A stretch of 38,744 bases of DNA, taken from assembly GCA_947631565.1 (NCBI GenBank), contig CANRLV010000018.1, positions 1-38,744 on the forward strand. Direction: 5' to 3'. The stretch is from an uncultured Gemmiger sp. (GTDB taxonomy: Bacteria; Bacillota; Clostridia; Oscillospirales; Ruminococcaceae). Positions 7,868 through 15,627 of the stretch are shown here, piece by piece (the first letter of the stretch is position 1; each line of letters begins with the position of its first letter). The position numbers and the translations under genes are program-made. The notes beneath the pieces are model-generated. The model was not told the origin of the DNA, did no database searches, and saw nothing but the letters and a program-made list of their open reading frames with translations.

Positions 7868-9037
7868 CTGAGACAGTTTTCGTTCCCTTGAGCGTCTTTG
7901 CGCTGCCGCATTCGCACACTTCGGACAACAATATTCTTTATTTGTAGCCGTGGCATTCACAAGAAAATACACATCCCTTTTGCAGGTTGGATTTTTGCAT
8001 CTCTTGTAGATCTCCACACCAGGTTTCATATAAAAAATGGAAAAATATAATGCTTGAATAAGATTATCCAGTTTCCATGTGGGCTTCAAATCCAACGAGG
8101 AATAGCGTGGATGAATGCCTGCTATATTGTAGTTGATTTCCTCGCTTAAAACAATGTTGGCAATCTTTAATAACGCCGTTTTCATCTCATCAGAAAAATT
8201 GTCTGGCTGTTTTCCGTTCAAGTAGCGGATTTTCTTGTACTCAATAGTGCTAAAGACTCCCACCTCTTTTTGGTAATGGAAAAAGAAATCAATGATTGTA
8301 CGCAATTCCTTACTTACGTCGGGCAAACCCGTGTACATTGCAAACAGATTCTTAAACCATTGCAATTCTCCTGCCCCTGTCGAACTCCTAACTTGGTTGA
8401 AATACCCGATATCAACCTGATAAGAAGGTGGAAACAGCGTATCCTCCACAGAAAATTTATTTGTATCAAACACCTCCTGATTTCTTTGCATATCAGGAAA
8501 CTGTGAGTAGTTATGAACGAGATCCGTAAATTCGTGAACACAGGTACTGTACTCGCCCGTAGATAGATGCATGGTAATTGGCTCCGCATATAAGAGGTAT
8601 GCGGTGCCAATCAGAATATTTGTGTAGTTTTTCTTTGCTGCAATAGAGTTCATTAGCGTAACCGTGGCTTTTATCCGGTTCACAAATTCCATTAGGGTAT
8701 CGGCTTCTACTGCTTCATATTCAGTTTCGCTCACTGGATACAAAAACCCGTAATCCGTAAAAAACGCAATATGAGCATCAATATCACCGTCTGGGATAGC
8801 TAAGAGCTTTCCAAGGATGTTTTCTGAAAGAATTCCGCCTGCAGTGCCGGAAAGATTTAACCCCTTCTGTGGTGCATATGAAAAATGGATAGGTTGGTTA
8901 TGCTGCGCAATCAGTTTTAATGTGGTTCTCGGCGGTTGGTCGGGAGCCACATTTTCAATATCTTTCTCAAATTTACATGTATAGCTGTCATATTCAAACA
9001 GGCTATTCATAAAAAGTTCAGAAATTTTTTTAGCCAT
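7862..9037 (-). CDS. Unknown protein with C-terminal CGNR-like zinc finger
   Basis: A 391-residue protein. About 340 N-terminal residues show no motif I can name. The C-terminus has C-x4-C then C-x2-C (CKNPTCKRDVYF...CCPKCANAAAQRRSRERK), like the CGNR/treble-clef fingers at the end of many Firmicutes proteins. This suggests nucleic-acid binding. It runs opposite to the polymerase and sigma-like genes, is AT-richer than they are, and has its own promoter (9144-9172) and terminator. That layout is typical of phage cargo (moron) genes. A defence or host-takeover role is possible but not shown. Confidence 0.7.
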   Translation of the reverse strand: MAKKISELFMNSLFEYDSYTCKFEKDIENVAPDQPPRTTLKLIAQHNQPIHFSYAPQKGLNLSGTAGGILSENILGKLLAIPDGDIDAHIAFFTDYGFLYPVSETEYEAVEADTLMEFVNRIKATVTLMNSIAAKKNYTNILIGTAYLLYAEPITMHLSTGEYSTCVHEFTDLVHNYSQFPDMQRNQEVFDTNKFSVEDTLFPPSYQVDIGYFNQVRSSTGAGELQWFKNLFAMYTGLPDVSKELRTIIDFFFHYQKEVGVFSTIEYKKIRYLNGKQPDNFSDEMKTALLKIANIVLSEEINYNIAGIHPRYSSLDLKPTWKLDNLIQALYFSIFYMKPGVEIYKRCKNPTCKRDVYFLVNATATNKEYCCPKCANAAAQRRSRERKLSQK

Positions 9038-9143
9038 TTCTTATCACATTCCTTCCAAACTGTCTCTCCAAAATCATCTATAACATTATGTGACCCATTA
9101 CTCCATGCTGCTATAGAGCATCGTTATTGCCGCTTCCTTTCAA

Positions 9144-9172
9144 ATTATAACACAAAAATAATGGTAAAACAA
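9144..9172 (-). promoter_or_regulatory. Promoter of the zinc-finger cargo gene
   Basis: On the minus strand TTGTTT (9172-9167) and TATAAT (9149-9144) are 17 nt apart. They lie about 110 nt upstream of the ATG at 9037, so a long 5' leader is implied. The rest of the 9038-9376 gap shows no gene; a small ACGAGG-AAAA-CCTCGT hairpin lies at 9259-9274. Confidence 0.7.
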
Positions 9173-9362
9173 GAATTTACCCTTTACTTTTATGTGTCAA
9201 GTCACATTTGTTTTTATGGAAATTATATTATTATTTCTTTTACTGTAATATATAGGCAACGAGGAAAACCTCGTAGCCATCAAAGTGTTCATCCACTGAT
9301 CAAGGATGATTCCAGAACATTTTGAGGGGCAACTAAACACTACAGCCGACCACTGGAATGGT

Positions 9363-9401
9363 TGGCCAGGACTGAAATGAGGATTCATTTTCAGATGGCC
9401 A
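9363..9401 (+). promoter_or_regulatory. First leader hairpin upstream of sigma-like gene
   Basis: TGGCCA occurs at both ends (9363-9368, 9396-9401). Inside, CTGAAATGA pairs imperfectly with TCATTTTCAG. The stem contains the ATG at 9377 of a short leader ORF. It is adjacent to the larger hairpin at 9419-9459. Confidence 0.5.
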
Positions 9402-9517
9402 GCTATGCCTATTTTGCAGTGGGTCCTCATTTCGACTTTCGGGTCGAAGGAGGGCCCACATTATGGACAAACAGAGTAAAAAACAGGACAAGCAGTATCA
9501 GATCCCGATGGTGGTAA
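9377..9517 (+). CDS. Putative 46-aa leader peptide overlapping the sigma-like gene
   Basis: The ATG at 9377 has AGGA about 6 nt upstream. The frame reads MRIHFQMASYAYFAVG and continues through the whole 9419-9459 hairpin, past the sigma-like start at 9463, to TAA at 9515-9517. Ribosomes on this frame would open the hairpin that hides the next Shine-Dalgarno sequence, as in translational attenuation leaders. The peptide composition looks protein-like, but coding status is inference. Confidence 0.4.
   Translation: MRIHFQMASYAYFAVGPHFDFRVEGGPTLWTNRVKNRTSSIRSRWW
9419..9459 (+). promoter_or_regulatory. Hairpin sequestering the Shine-Dalgarno of the sigma-like gene
   Basis: GTGGGTCCTC (9419-9428) pairs with GAGGGCCCAC (9450-9459), with one G-U pair. 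An inner stem TTCGAC/GTCGAA stacks on it. The Shine-Dalgarno AGGAGG (9448-9453), 9 nt before the ATG at 9463, lies within this structure. Translation should therefore be low unless the structure is opened. Confidence 0.7.
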
Positions 9518-10065
9518 CCGATGAGGTCATCCGCGATTTTGGCATCAAGCAGGAGGATGTCACCTGGCGCCGCATCGGAAACCGCAAGTGCCGGGTAGTG
9601 ATGGTGGACGCAACCGAGGAAGAGTACAAGGCGTATATGGCGCCGATTTGGGCAGAAATCAAACGCGAGGACCGGGATGGCCGCTGCATGGTCAAGGGCA
9701 AAAACGGCAAGCTGATCCGCTGCCCAGAGAGTAACCATTGCGAGGAATGCAAGCACTTCTCAGCGACCAGCCGTGAGCGGAATAAGCCTGCCTCCCTCTC
9801 CGTACTGATGGATGAAGGAGCGGAGCCGGCCGCAGAAGGGTCGTTTGAGGAAGATGTGATTTATGAGACCATCCTGGAAGACCTTATCTCCATGTTGACA
9901 GAAATCAAACCGAAGTATGGTAGGATCTTCCGTCTGCTCTACGATGGAGCCACTCAGCAGGAAATGGCGGACGAACTGGGCATCAAGCAGCGGACGGTGT
10001 CGGACGACATCAAGAAAATTCGCAGCCTTGTGCAGCCGCTGGTAAAGGACATTTTCAATAAGTAA
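9463..10065 (+). CDS. Sigma-70-like transcription factor of a mobile element
   Basis: A 200-residue protein. The C-terminus is a region-4-type helix-turn-helix (YGRIFRLLYDGATQQEMADELGIKQRTVSDDIKKI, about residues 147-182). The middle holds RCPESNHCEECKHF, which looks like a small zinc site. The N-terminal part is charged and unassigned, with no clear sigma region 2. Such short sigma-like proteins occur in Clostridia phages and conjugative elements and probably drive late or transfer genes. Translation appears controlled by the leader hairpin. It lies between two cargo blocks of opposite orientation. Confidence 0.75.
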   Translation: MDKQSKKQDKQYQIPMVVTDEVIRDFGIKQEDVTWRRIGNRKCRVVMVDATEEEYKAYMAPIWAEIKREDRDGRCMVKGKNGKLIRCPESNHCEECKHFSATSRERNKPASLSVLMDEGAEPAAEGSFEEDVIYETILEDLISMLTEIKPKYGRIFRLLYDGATQQEMADELGIKQRTVSDDIKKIRSLVQPLVKDIFNK

Positions 10066-10074
10066 TCTATAGTA

Positions 10075-10120
10075 AAAAACAAGACTCTACCCGCTTAATT
10101 GTGAGTAGAGTCTTGTTTTT
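10075..10120. terminator. Bidirectional terminator between sigma-like gene and R-M operon
   Basis: AAAAACAAGACTCTAC and GTAGAGTCTTGTTTTT form a 16-bp perfect stem with a 14-nt loop, with A/T runs on both sides. It ends both convergent transcripts. Confidence 0.9.
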
Positions 10121-10122
10121 AT

Positions 10123-11376
10123 TTATATTGTTGGTGCAGGAACATCTCCCCGTGACAGGACTTTTTCAATGCTTTCGGCCAACTCTTTCTTTTGCTGTTC
10201 CGGCATCCCTATGTAGTTGTACATTAAAAACCGGGTATCAATGACAATCCCTTGGATTCTTTCATAGTTTTTCATATTTGTCCGCCAATCACCGATCGCT
10301 TCACCTATATTGCCAATTGGTGAGGTCAGCCTAAAAAGGTTATCTGCCATATTGTACGGCATTACAAACGCATTGAAAAGTTTGTCGTTGGGAACACTTC
10401 GAGTGCGTTCTATATACTCCCCGTAGGTAATCTGCTTGTTAATATCGGCTCCGTTCGGAAGATGGTCAGCATCACCGGTCCATCCATATCGATAGCACTT
10501 GGCATCCAAAACATAATACTTATCCCTAAAAATCATAATAGAATCCGGATAAAGCGGAGTTTTTACCTTGTTTGCGCCGTAATCCAACAACCATCTCGTT
10601 CTTGGGAAATACGAAGCCTTGTCCTCAATGCCAAACGCTTTGTCGATCATTCGTTCCCAAATACGATCAAAATAATCTGTACCAAAGAAGTATTGCTTGT
10701 CCGAACTCTTTTCATCCATATATTCAAGCATGTTTTTCATTGCCCGGAACAGCTCCTGCTCATTGTCATTATGCGATGCCGCCAACTTTTTTGTAAGGAT
10801 ATAAATGGATTCCTTTATTGTTGGGTGCGGGCCAGGCTGTTCTGGCTTAAACGGAACATAGAGCCATCCAAGTTTATCAAAAGCTTCATAGACACAAAAC
10901 TTGTGTATTTGCGTAATCTGCTTATCTGCGTTTGGCGTAACAGAGCGTACTGTCATATTTGTAAAGACAAGGGAGCCATTCTTCTGAACTAACGCCCGTT
11001 GCTCTCGAAGAGTCCGCGGCCACGATGTATTTCCCTTAGTGCTTGTCTTGTATTCAGGATCACTTTCAATGTAATATCTGCCAGTACGCAAAAAAGACGT
11101 TATTACTTTTAAATAAGCATGGATTGGAAAATCGACAGTCTGCGGCGCTTCAAATTTCCGTGCTTCAATTACTTTATCTTCTTTCATGAAGACAGAAAGA
11201 ACTCCGAATAGATTCTGCACATCAATTCTCAAATCAACATCGTTCTCAGGCAATTGATATCCTATCGGGAAATATATGATAGCGTCATCAGTGTCCGCTT
11301 TCACGCCAACAAAACTGTCCCCATCATCACCAGAAATAACCTTACACCTATCACGCAGATTTTTCTCCAAATCCAT
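10123..11376 (-). CDS. LlaJI-family restriction endonuclease subunit
   Basis: A 417-residue protein matching the LlaJI-type restriction endonuclease family. The PD-(D/E)XK core is visible as PLYPDSIMIF (P278-D279) followed by YYVLDAKCYRYG (D292, K294). In LlaJI, the nuclease works with a McrB-like NTPase to translocate and cut DNA at sites protected by two methylases. Here it is the last gene of a minus-strand operon, 34 nt after the McrB-like gene, with GGTGGTG upstream of the ATG. Family call is from recalled sequence features; recognition sequence is unknown. Confidence 0.85.
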   Translation of the reverse strand: MDLEKNLRDRCKVISGDDGDSFVGVKADTDDAIIYFPIGYQLPENDVDLRIDVQNLFGVLSVFMKEDKVIEARKFEAPQTVDFPIHAYLKVITSFLRTGRYYIESDPEYKTSTKGNTSWPRTLREQRALVQKNGSLVFTNMTVRSVTPNADKQITQIHKFCVYEAFDKLGWLYVPFKPEQPGPHPTIKESIYILTKKLAASHNDNEQELFRAMKNMLEYMDEKSSDKQYFFGTDYFDRIWERMIDKAFGIEDKASYFPRTRWLLDYGANKVKTPLYPDSIMIFRDKYYVLDAKCYRYGWTGDADHLPNGADINKQITYGEYIERTRSVPNDKLFNAFVMPYNMADNLFRLTSPIGNIGEAIGDWRTNMKNYERIQGIVIDTRFLMYNYIGMPEQQKKELAESIEKVLSRGDVPAPTI

Positions 11377-11410
11377 GAAACATCACCACCTTTATCCCGC
11401 ATCGTCTATA

Positions 11411-13372
11411 TTACGATGGAAAAAATGTATCTCGAACAGTCTGCTTGAAAATATCAAATCGACTCCTGCCATATGAAAAAACAAAATGCCGGATGATATC
11501 TTCCAAGTTGTCAAATCGAGTGGTGTCGAACAGATCCTGCGGGTTGAATTTAAAAGCATCATCCCACAAGTACTTAATAACTTTCTCTGGGAATTTACGA
11601 ATTCTTTTAAGGGCTTCACGAATTTCATACAGCCGGGTCTTTTGTTCCGGAGTGAGATCTCCATCCCGTTCAGCCCTCAACAGAGCATTATATTCACCGC
11701 GAAGATTATTATCCGTCGAATTGGCATTTTCATCATATTTCAAATCATTTTCATGTACGAAATATACACCCAGACGTTTGTCTTCGGCAGATGCCATTTT
11801 GGCTTTATTGCCCACCACAATCTTGTTAATTGTTGTACAGAACATCTTCCAGGTTACATCCGTATCAAGAATCACCGCATCGGCCAGAGAGGAGCGTACA
11901 TTCTCGAAAGTGTTTTCGATTAGCCGCATATTCCATCTACGTTGGAACGCAGTGTCTAATGTGAAAACATTTTGGTCTGATGTGTTCATGGTTCCGATTA
12001 CAGACAAATTCGAGGGAATGCGCACTTTATGGCTGCCATCACCGTAAATGACTGTTGCCATATACCGATTAGTGATACCGTACTCACTTGTTCCTGTGGG
12101 ATACACGACATCCTGCTCCCTCTTTGGTTCAACGGCTCTGTCGAGTAGTTGGAATACTTCACCGAAAATTGCTGGCGCATTCCCACGATTTATTTCCTCA
12201 ATGATAAGGATATATTCCTGTGTCGGATTCCTGTAAGCATCCCGAAGAATCGTTGTAAAAGGCCCAGGCGTAAACTTGTATGTGACAAGTCCCTCTTCAT
12301 CAACATCCGGCAGAATCTGTCCTACGAAATCCGAATATGTATAATCAGGATGGAATACGAGCCGCTCGACATGACTTTCTGCTCTGCAATATTCGTGTTC
12401 AATAGTCCAGCTCTTTCCGGAACCTGGAACGCCATACAGAAGAATATTAGTGCCACTACTGATACGAGACTCTTCTAAATCGTCAAGGCTGATGCCTTCT
12501 GTATCGGCCTCCAAATCATCCAATCCTATGACTTTTGTAGCATACAAGCGCAAAAGAGTATCAACACGCTTTTGATAATCCTCAAGTTTTTCGCTATTCG
12601 GTGTTGCAACGGTAACTTTACCATTAGAATACTGAAGGTAAGGATTCATACCCTCGGAAAGCATAGATTTCAAGATGCGAAGTGGTCCTTTGGCTTCTTT
12701 ATCTCCGTTCACATCTACCGCATCCGCCGTTTCCAACAGTTTACGGTATATGCTGTTTTGATTGAAAATCACATCCCGATTTCCATCCGTCAACTTAAAC
12801 ACTGCGCCTTCAGAAAGCGCAGTCAGCAGATAGATAAGCGTTTTCTCGCACTCAGGATCCGTAGGAACATTAAATCCTGTCCAAGCTAAGAGAACTCTGC
12901 AATAAGCATTCTCGTTACCTCTAATCACACTGTGTATGATGTCAATATTGATAGAGTACATCAACTTCTTAGGAAAACGGACACCACCAGTCCTTTCTGC
13001 ACTGGCCGCCTTTGTTGTGTCAACAAAGCTAACCTTCGCAAGTTTCCAAATCAACTCAAAAGCAACCATGAGCGCTTCCATCTGGGACTTGAAAAGTTGG
13101 TTCTGATTAAAGCCCGCTATTAAATCGTCTGGAGATATTTGTTCTTCATCGCAAATATCCGCCAGATAGTCAATAATCCACTGCTCAAGCTGCTCAGTCA
13201 TAACCGTCTCATCGCCGTTCTGTGTTGAATAAATCAACTCTGACGGATGATCCGAACACTCCCACAGCAAGATAGCCAAGGCAAGTGTGCTTTTCACATG
13301 GGGTAGGGACGATTTAATTCCCAGCTTCAAATCCATCTCATCATAAACAAGTATGTTATCGGGCCTATTCAT
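11411..13372 (-). CDS. McrB-like AAA+ NTPase restriction subunit
   Basis: A 653-residue protein. About 300 N-terminal residues are unassigned and may bind DNA. The AAA+ domain has Walker A YGVPGSGKS near residues 313-321, FHPDYTYSDFVGQ near 340-352, Walker B YILIIEEINRGN near 387-398 and the sensor region VIGTMNTSDQNV. These are hallmarks of McrB-type GTPases. Start 13372 is preferred because AGGAGG is 9 nt upstream; ATGs at 13396 and 13381 precede or abut that site. The start overlaps the C5 methyltransferase stop. Pairing with a LlaJI nuclease rather than McrC marks it as a LlaJI/BsuMI-like restriction motor. Confidence 0.9.
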   Translation of the reverse strand: MNRPDNILVYDEMDLKLGIKSSLPHVKSTLALAILLWECSDHPSELIYSTQNGDETVMTEQLEQWIIDYLADICDEEQISPDDLIAGFNQNQLFKSQMEALMVAFELIWKLAKVSFVDTTKAASAERTGGVRFPKKLMYSINIDIIHSVIRGNENAYCRVLLAWTGFNVPTDPECEKTLIYLLTALSEGAVFKLTDGNRDVIFNQNSIYRKLLETADAVDVNGDKEAKGPLRILKSMLSEGMNPYLQYSNGKVTVATPNSEKLEDYQKRVDTLLRLYATKVIGLDDLEADTEGISLDDLEESRISSGTNILLYGVPGSGKSWTIEHEYCRAESHVERLVFHPDYTYSDFVGQILPDVDEEGLVTYKFTPGPFTTILRDAYRNPTQEYILIIEEINRGNAPAIFGEVFQLLDRAVEPKREQDVVYPTGTSEYGITNRYMATVIYGDGSHKVRIPSNLSVIGTMNTSDQNVFTLDTAFQRRWNMRLIENTFENVRSSLADAVILDTDVTWKMFCTTINKIVVGNKAKMASAEDKRLGVYFVHENDLKYDENANSTDNNLRGEYNALLRAERDGDLTPEQKTRLYEIREALKRIRKFPEKVIKYLWDDAFKFNPQDLFDTTRFDNLEDIIRHFVFSYGRSRFDIFKQTVRDTFFPS

Positions 13373-14438
13373 TCTTTCCATCCTCCTCGATATCATTCAG
13401 TATCACACTGGCTATTGCTTCAGCCAATAATGGCGGCACGGCATTACCGACTTGCTTCATCTGCGATCCCTTATTTCCTGTAAATTTAAAACTATCAGGA
13501 AATGATTGTATTCTCGCAGCTTCTCGGACAGTAATAGCTCGATTAAGAAACGGGTGAGTAAATTTACCGGAGGACGGAGTATCAAATCTTGTGGTGATGG
13601 TAACCGATATCTCGTCCTTCCTCATACGAGTCCATGTACCGCTATAGATCGACTTAGTTAGATGTTCCTTTGGTAAAACTTCCCTTCCTGCATTAGGCGG
13701 AATCATTGCCAATCTTTCTAACGCCAATTTAGAATGCTTGGTAGCCACATGATTGTACAGCACATTGCTTCCATTGCGAAGTTTTTTTTGATACTCACTT
13801 TGTGGCTCAAAGCGATATTCCTGTTCTTCACTGCCTTCCCCAGAATTTAAATAGGCAAGATCACTGATTGCATCCCAAATAGTTACTGTTGCATTATGGG
13901 GCTTTGGCAAAGCAGGTGCGTCTCCATTCCGTTTACCGATAATGACCGCCCTCCGCCTGTTTTGTGGAACACCATAATCTGATGCATTGAGGACACCCAT
14001 TTTCAATTGATAGTCCATAGAATTAAAAAGTTCTTCAATTTCCTTACGGAAATATCCCCCTTCTGCAGTCAGCAGATTTGGCACATTTTCCATTACAAAG
14101 TATCGAGGTTTTACAAGTCCGACTACTCTCACGTAATATTTAAAGAGAAAATTTCTCTCATCATGAATTGTTTTTCGTTGTCCTTTTTGTGAAAAGCCTT
14201 GACAAGGAGGACCTCCAATAACAACATCCACCTTTCCCTCATAGCTGCCAAAGGTTTTTTCGAGATCCAGGGCGGTAATGTCACCGACAATCATTTTTGT
14301 ACCTTTGTGATTCATCTCATATGCTGCAGCAATAGAAGGATCATATTCATTTGCCAGTATTACATCAAATCCGCATTTTTCAAAACCAAGGGACAATCCG
14401 CCGACCCCGGCAAACAAATCAATCACCTTTGGTCTCAT
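13365..14438 (-). CDS. DNA (cytosine-5) methyltransferase
   Basis: A 357-residue C5 methyltransferase with all main motifs: I DLFAGVGGLSLGF (residues 7-19), IV GGPPCQGFS with the catalytic Cys (75-83), VI FVMENVPN (115-121), VIII VPQNRRRAVI (157-166) and X QVGNAVPPLLAEAI at the C-terminus. It should be active and protect one strand or half of the recognition site of the adjacent nuclease. Its start overlaps the stop of the amino-methyltransferase by 4 nt (ATGA), so the two methylases are co-translated before the restriction genes. Confidence 0.95.
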   Translation of the reverse strand: MRPKVIDLFAGVGGLSLGFEKCGFDVILANEYDPSIAAAYEMNHKGTKMIVGDITALDLEKTFGSYEGKVDVVIGGPPCQGFSQKGQRKTIHDERNFLFKYYVRVVGLVKPRYFVMENVPNLLTAEGGYFRKEIEELFNSMDYQLKMGVLNASDYGVPQNRRRAVIIGKRNGDAPALPKPHNATVTIWDAISDLAYLNSGEGSEEQEYRFEPQSEYQKKLRNGSNVLYNHVATKHSKLALERLAMIPPNAGREVLPKEHLTKSIYSGTWTRMRKDEISVTITTRFDTPSSGKFTHPFLNRAITVREAARIQSFPDSFKFTGNKGSQMKQVGNAVPPLLAEAIASVILNDIEEDGKNE

Positions 14439-15160
14439 CCTCGTGCCTCCTGAATCCTATCCTGAGCTATCTTAAAATACCCCTCGTCTAACTCGATACC
14501 TATAAAATTTCGATCCGTCCGTTTGGAGACCACTCCGGTTGTACCACTTCCCATAAAAGGATCAAGTACAGTATCATTGGGATTCGACAAAATCTCAACA
14601 AAATGCTGAATGAGACTTTCTGGTTTCTGGGTAGGATGCTTGCCAAACCTGCGTTCTCCGTTGGGTGTTACAGATGTTTCAATAAAATCGTGAAACATCG
14701 CACCACCATTATTAAATGTTCCTGTTTTCTTTTTATATGTAAAATAGATCCATGCTTCTGTCGAATTTACAAAATGAAGGTTCATGTTCCTCGGCATTGG
14801 ATTCGTTTTATGCCAGATTCCTGTGGTTTTATAGTAAAATCCGTGTTTTTCTGCCAACTGTATTACAGTTTCGACTTTGATGATGGCCATGAAAACTATC
14901 ATGGTCCCACCTTTTTTCATTACTCTTGCAGAGGCCTTGAAAAATTCATCCATAGACTTTGACCATTCATCAAATTCCATGTCGTCCCATCCGGCAGATC
15001 CGAAAAAATTATCGCGCATTTTCTTGAGATTTGTATCTCTTTTCTTCATGAAATTGCCAAGATTGTATGGTGGATCAGTAACGATCAAATCGATAGATTC
15101 CGCATCAATTTGTTTCATGGCAGCAATGCAATCCTGATTATATAATGTTATTTCAGCCAT
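14435..15160 (-). CDS. Beta-class DNA amino-methyltransferase (N6-A or N4-C)
   Basis: A 241-residue protein with motif IV DLIVTDPPYNLG (DPPY, residues 29-32) before a target-recognition region, and motif I VLDPFMGSGTTGVV (DPFMGSGT, residues 200-207) near the end. That order defines beta-class amino-methyltransferases. KHPTQKPESL is also typical. DPPY fits N6-adenine better than N4-cytosine, but both remain possible. It is the first enzyme gene of the operon, 27 nt after the HTH gene, with AAAGGAAAGGG upstream. LlaJI itself is recalled to have two C5 enzymes, so an amino-methylase partner is unusual. Confidence 0.93.
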   Translation of the reverse strand: MAEITLYNQDCIAAMKQIDAESIDLIVTDPPYNLGNFMKKRDTNLKKMRDNFFGSAGWDDMEFDEWSKSMDEFFKASARVMKKGGTMIVFMAIIKVETVIQLAEKHGFYYKTTGIWHKTNPMPRNMNLHFVNSTEAWIYFTYKKKTGTFNNGGAMFHDFIETSVTPNGERRFGKHPTQKPESLIQHFVEILSNPNDTVLDPFMGSGTTGVVSKRTDRNFIGIELDEGYFKIAQDRIQEARG

Positions 15161-15187
15161 ATTAACAGCCCTTTCCTTTGCAGAATT

Positions 15188-15382
15188 TTACCTCATGGCG
15201 CTCTTCCCACTTTTTACCCATGCGTCCAGTTCGGAGCGTTTGAACTTCCATAAGCGCCCAATTTGATGCGCAGGGAGGTCTGTCTTTTGCTTAATCCACT
15301 TCCGTAAAGTTACTGGCTTGATGTTCAAGTATTCAGCTGCTTCTTCAAGGCTGATATAGTTGTCATCCATTCTCTCGCTCAT
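15188..15382 (-). CDS. Excisionase/MerR-like HTH protein heading the R-M operon
   Basis: A 64-residue winged-helix protein of the HTH_17/excisionase-like type: YISLEEAAEYLNIKPVTLRKWI, then AHQIGRLWKFKRSELDAWV. Such proteins act as excisionases or small regulators. As first gene of the operon and directly before the methylases, it could be the R-M controller, timing methylation before restriction. The alternative is an element excision factor. The ATG at 15382 is chosen because GAGAGG is 8 nt upstream; an in-frame GTG at 15391 is too close to it. Confidence 0.8.
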   Translation of the reverse strand: MSERMDDNYISLEEAAEYLNIKPVTLRKWIKQKTDLPAHQIGRLWKFKRSELDAWVKSGKSAMR

Positions 15383-15428
15383 AGCGTTCACCTCTCAAGC
15401 TACCAAAAGACATAGTAATACAAATAAA

Positions 15429-15457
15429 ATTATAGCAGATCCCTTGCTGTTTTTCAA
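15429..15457 (-). promoter_or_regulatory. Promoter of the R-M operon
   Basis: On the minus strand TTGAAA (15457-15452) and TATAAT (15434-15429) are 17 nt apart, and lie about 50 nt before the HTH gene start. This strong consensus promoter appears to drive all five genes to the terminator at 10075-10120. Confidence 0.85.
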
Positions 15458-15535
15458 GCCCTTTTTGAGTATCTTTTAATATTTACTGATATTAAGTGAT
15501 ATTTAAGCTGGCAGATTCTCACGCTCTCTACATCT

Positions 15536-15583
15536 TAACGATAGCCCTACTCTGTAACGATAGCTTTTCTATCGTTACAGAGT
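15536..15583. repeat. AACGATAG direct repeat plus 15-bp perfect inverted repeat
   Basis: AACGATAG occurs at 15536-15543 and 15556-15563. ACTCTGTAACGATAG (15549-15563), a 5-nt loop and the exact complement (15569-15583) make a perfect hairpin. It has no T-run and lies between the R-M promoter and the hsdM junction. It could be an operator for the HTH protein or a terminal recombination site of the element. Confidence 0.6.
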
Positions 15584-15627
15584 ACCGCTGAAAAGGACGA
15601 ATCACCCTGGCAAGGCTACCATTCTGC

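Noticed and set aside
11411-13372. McrBC type IV restriction system
   Set aside because: No McrC is present. The partner nuclease is LlaJI-like and two cognate methylases are in the operon, so a modification-protected system fits better than a methyl-dependent one.
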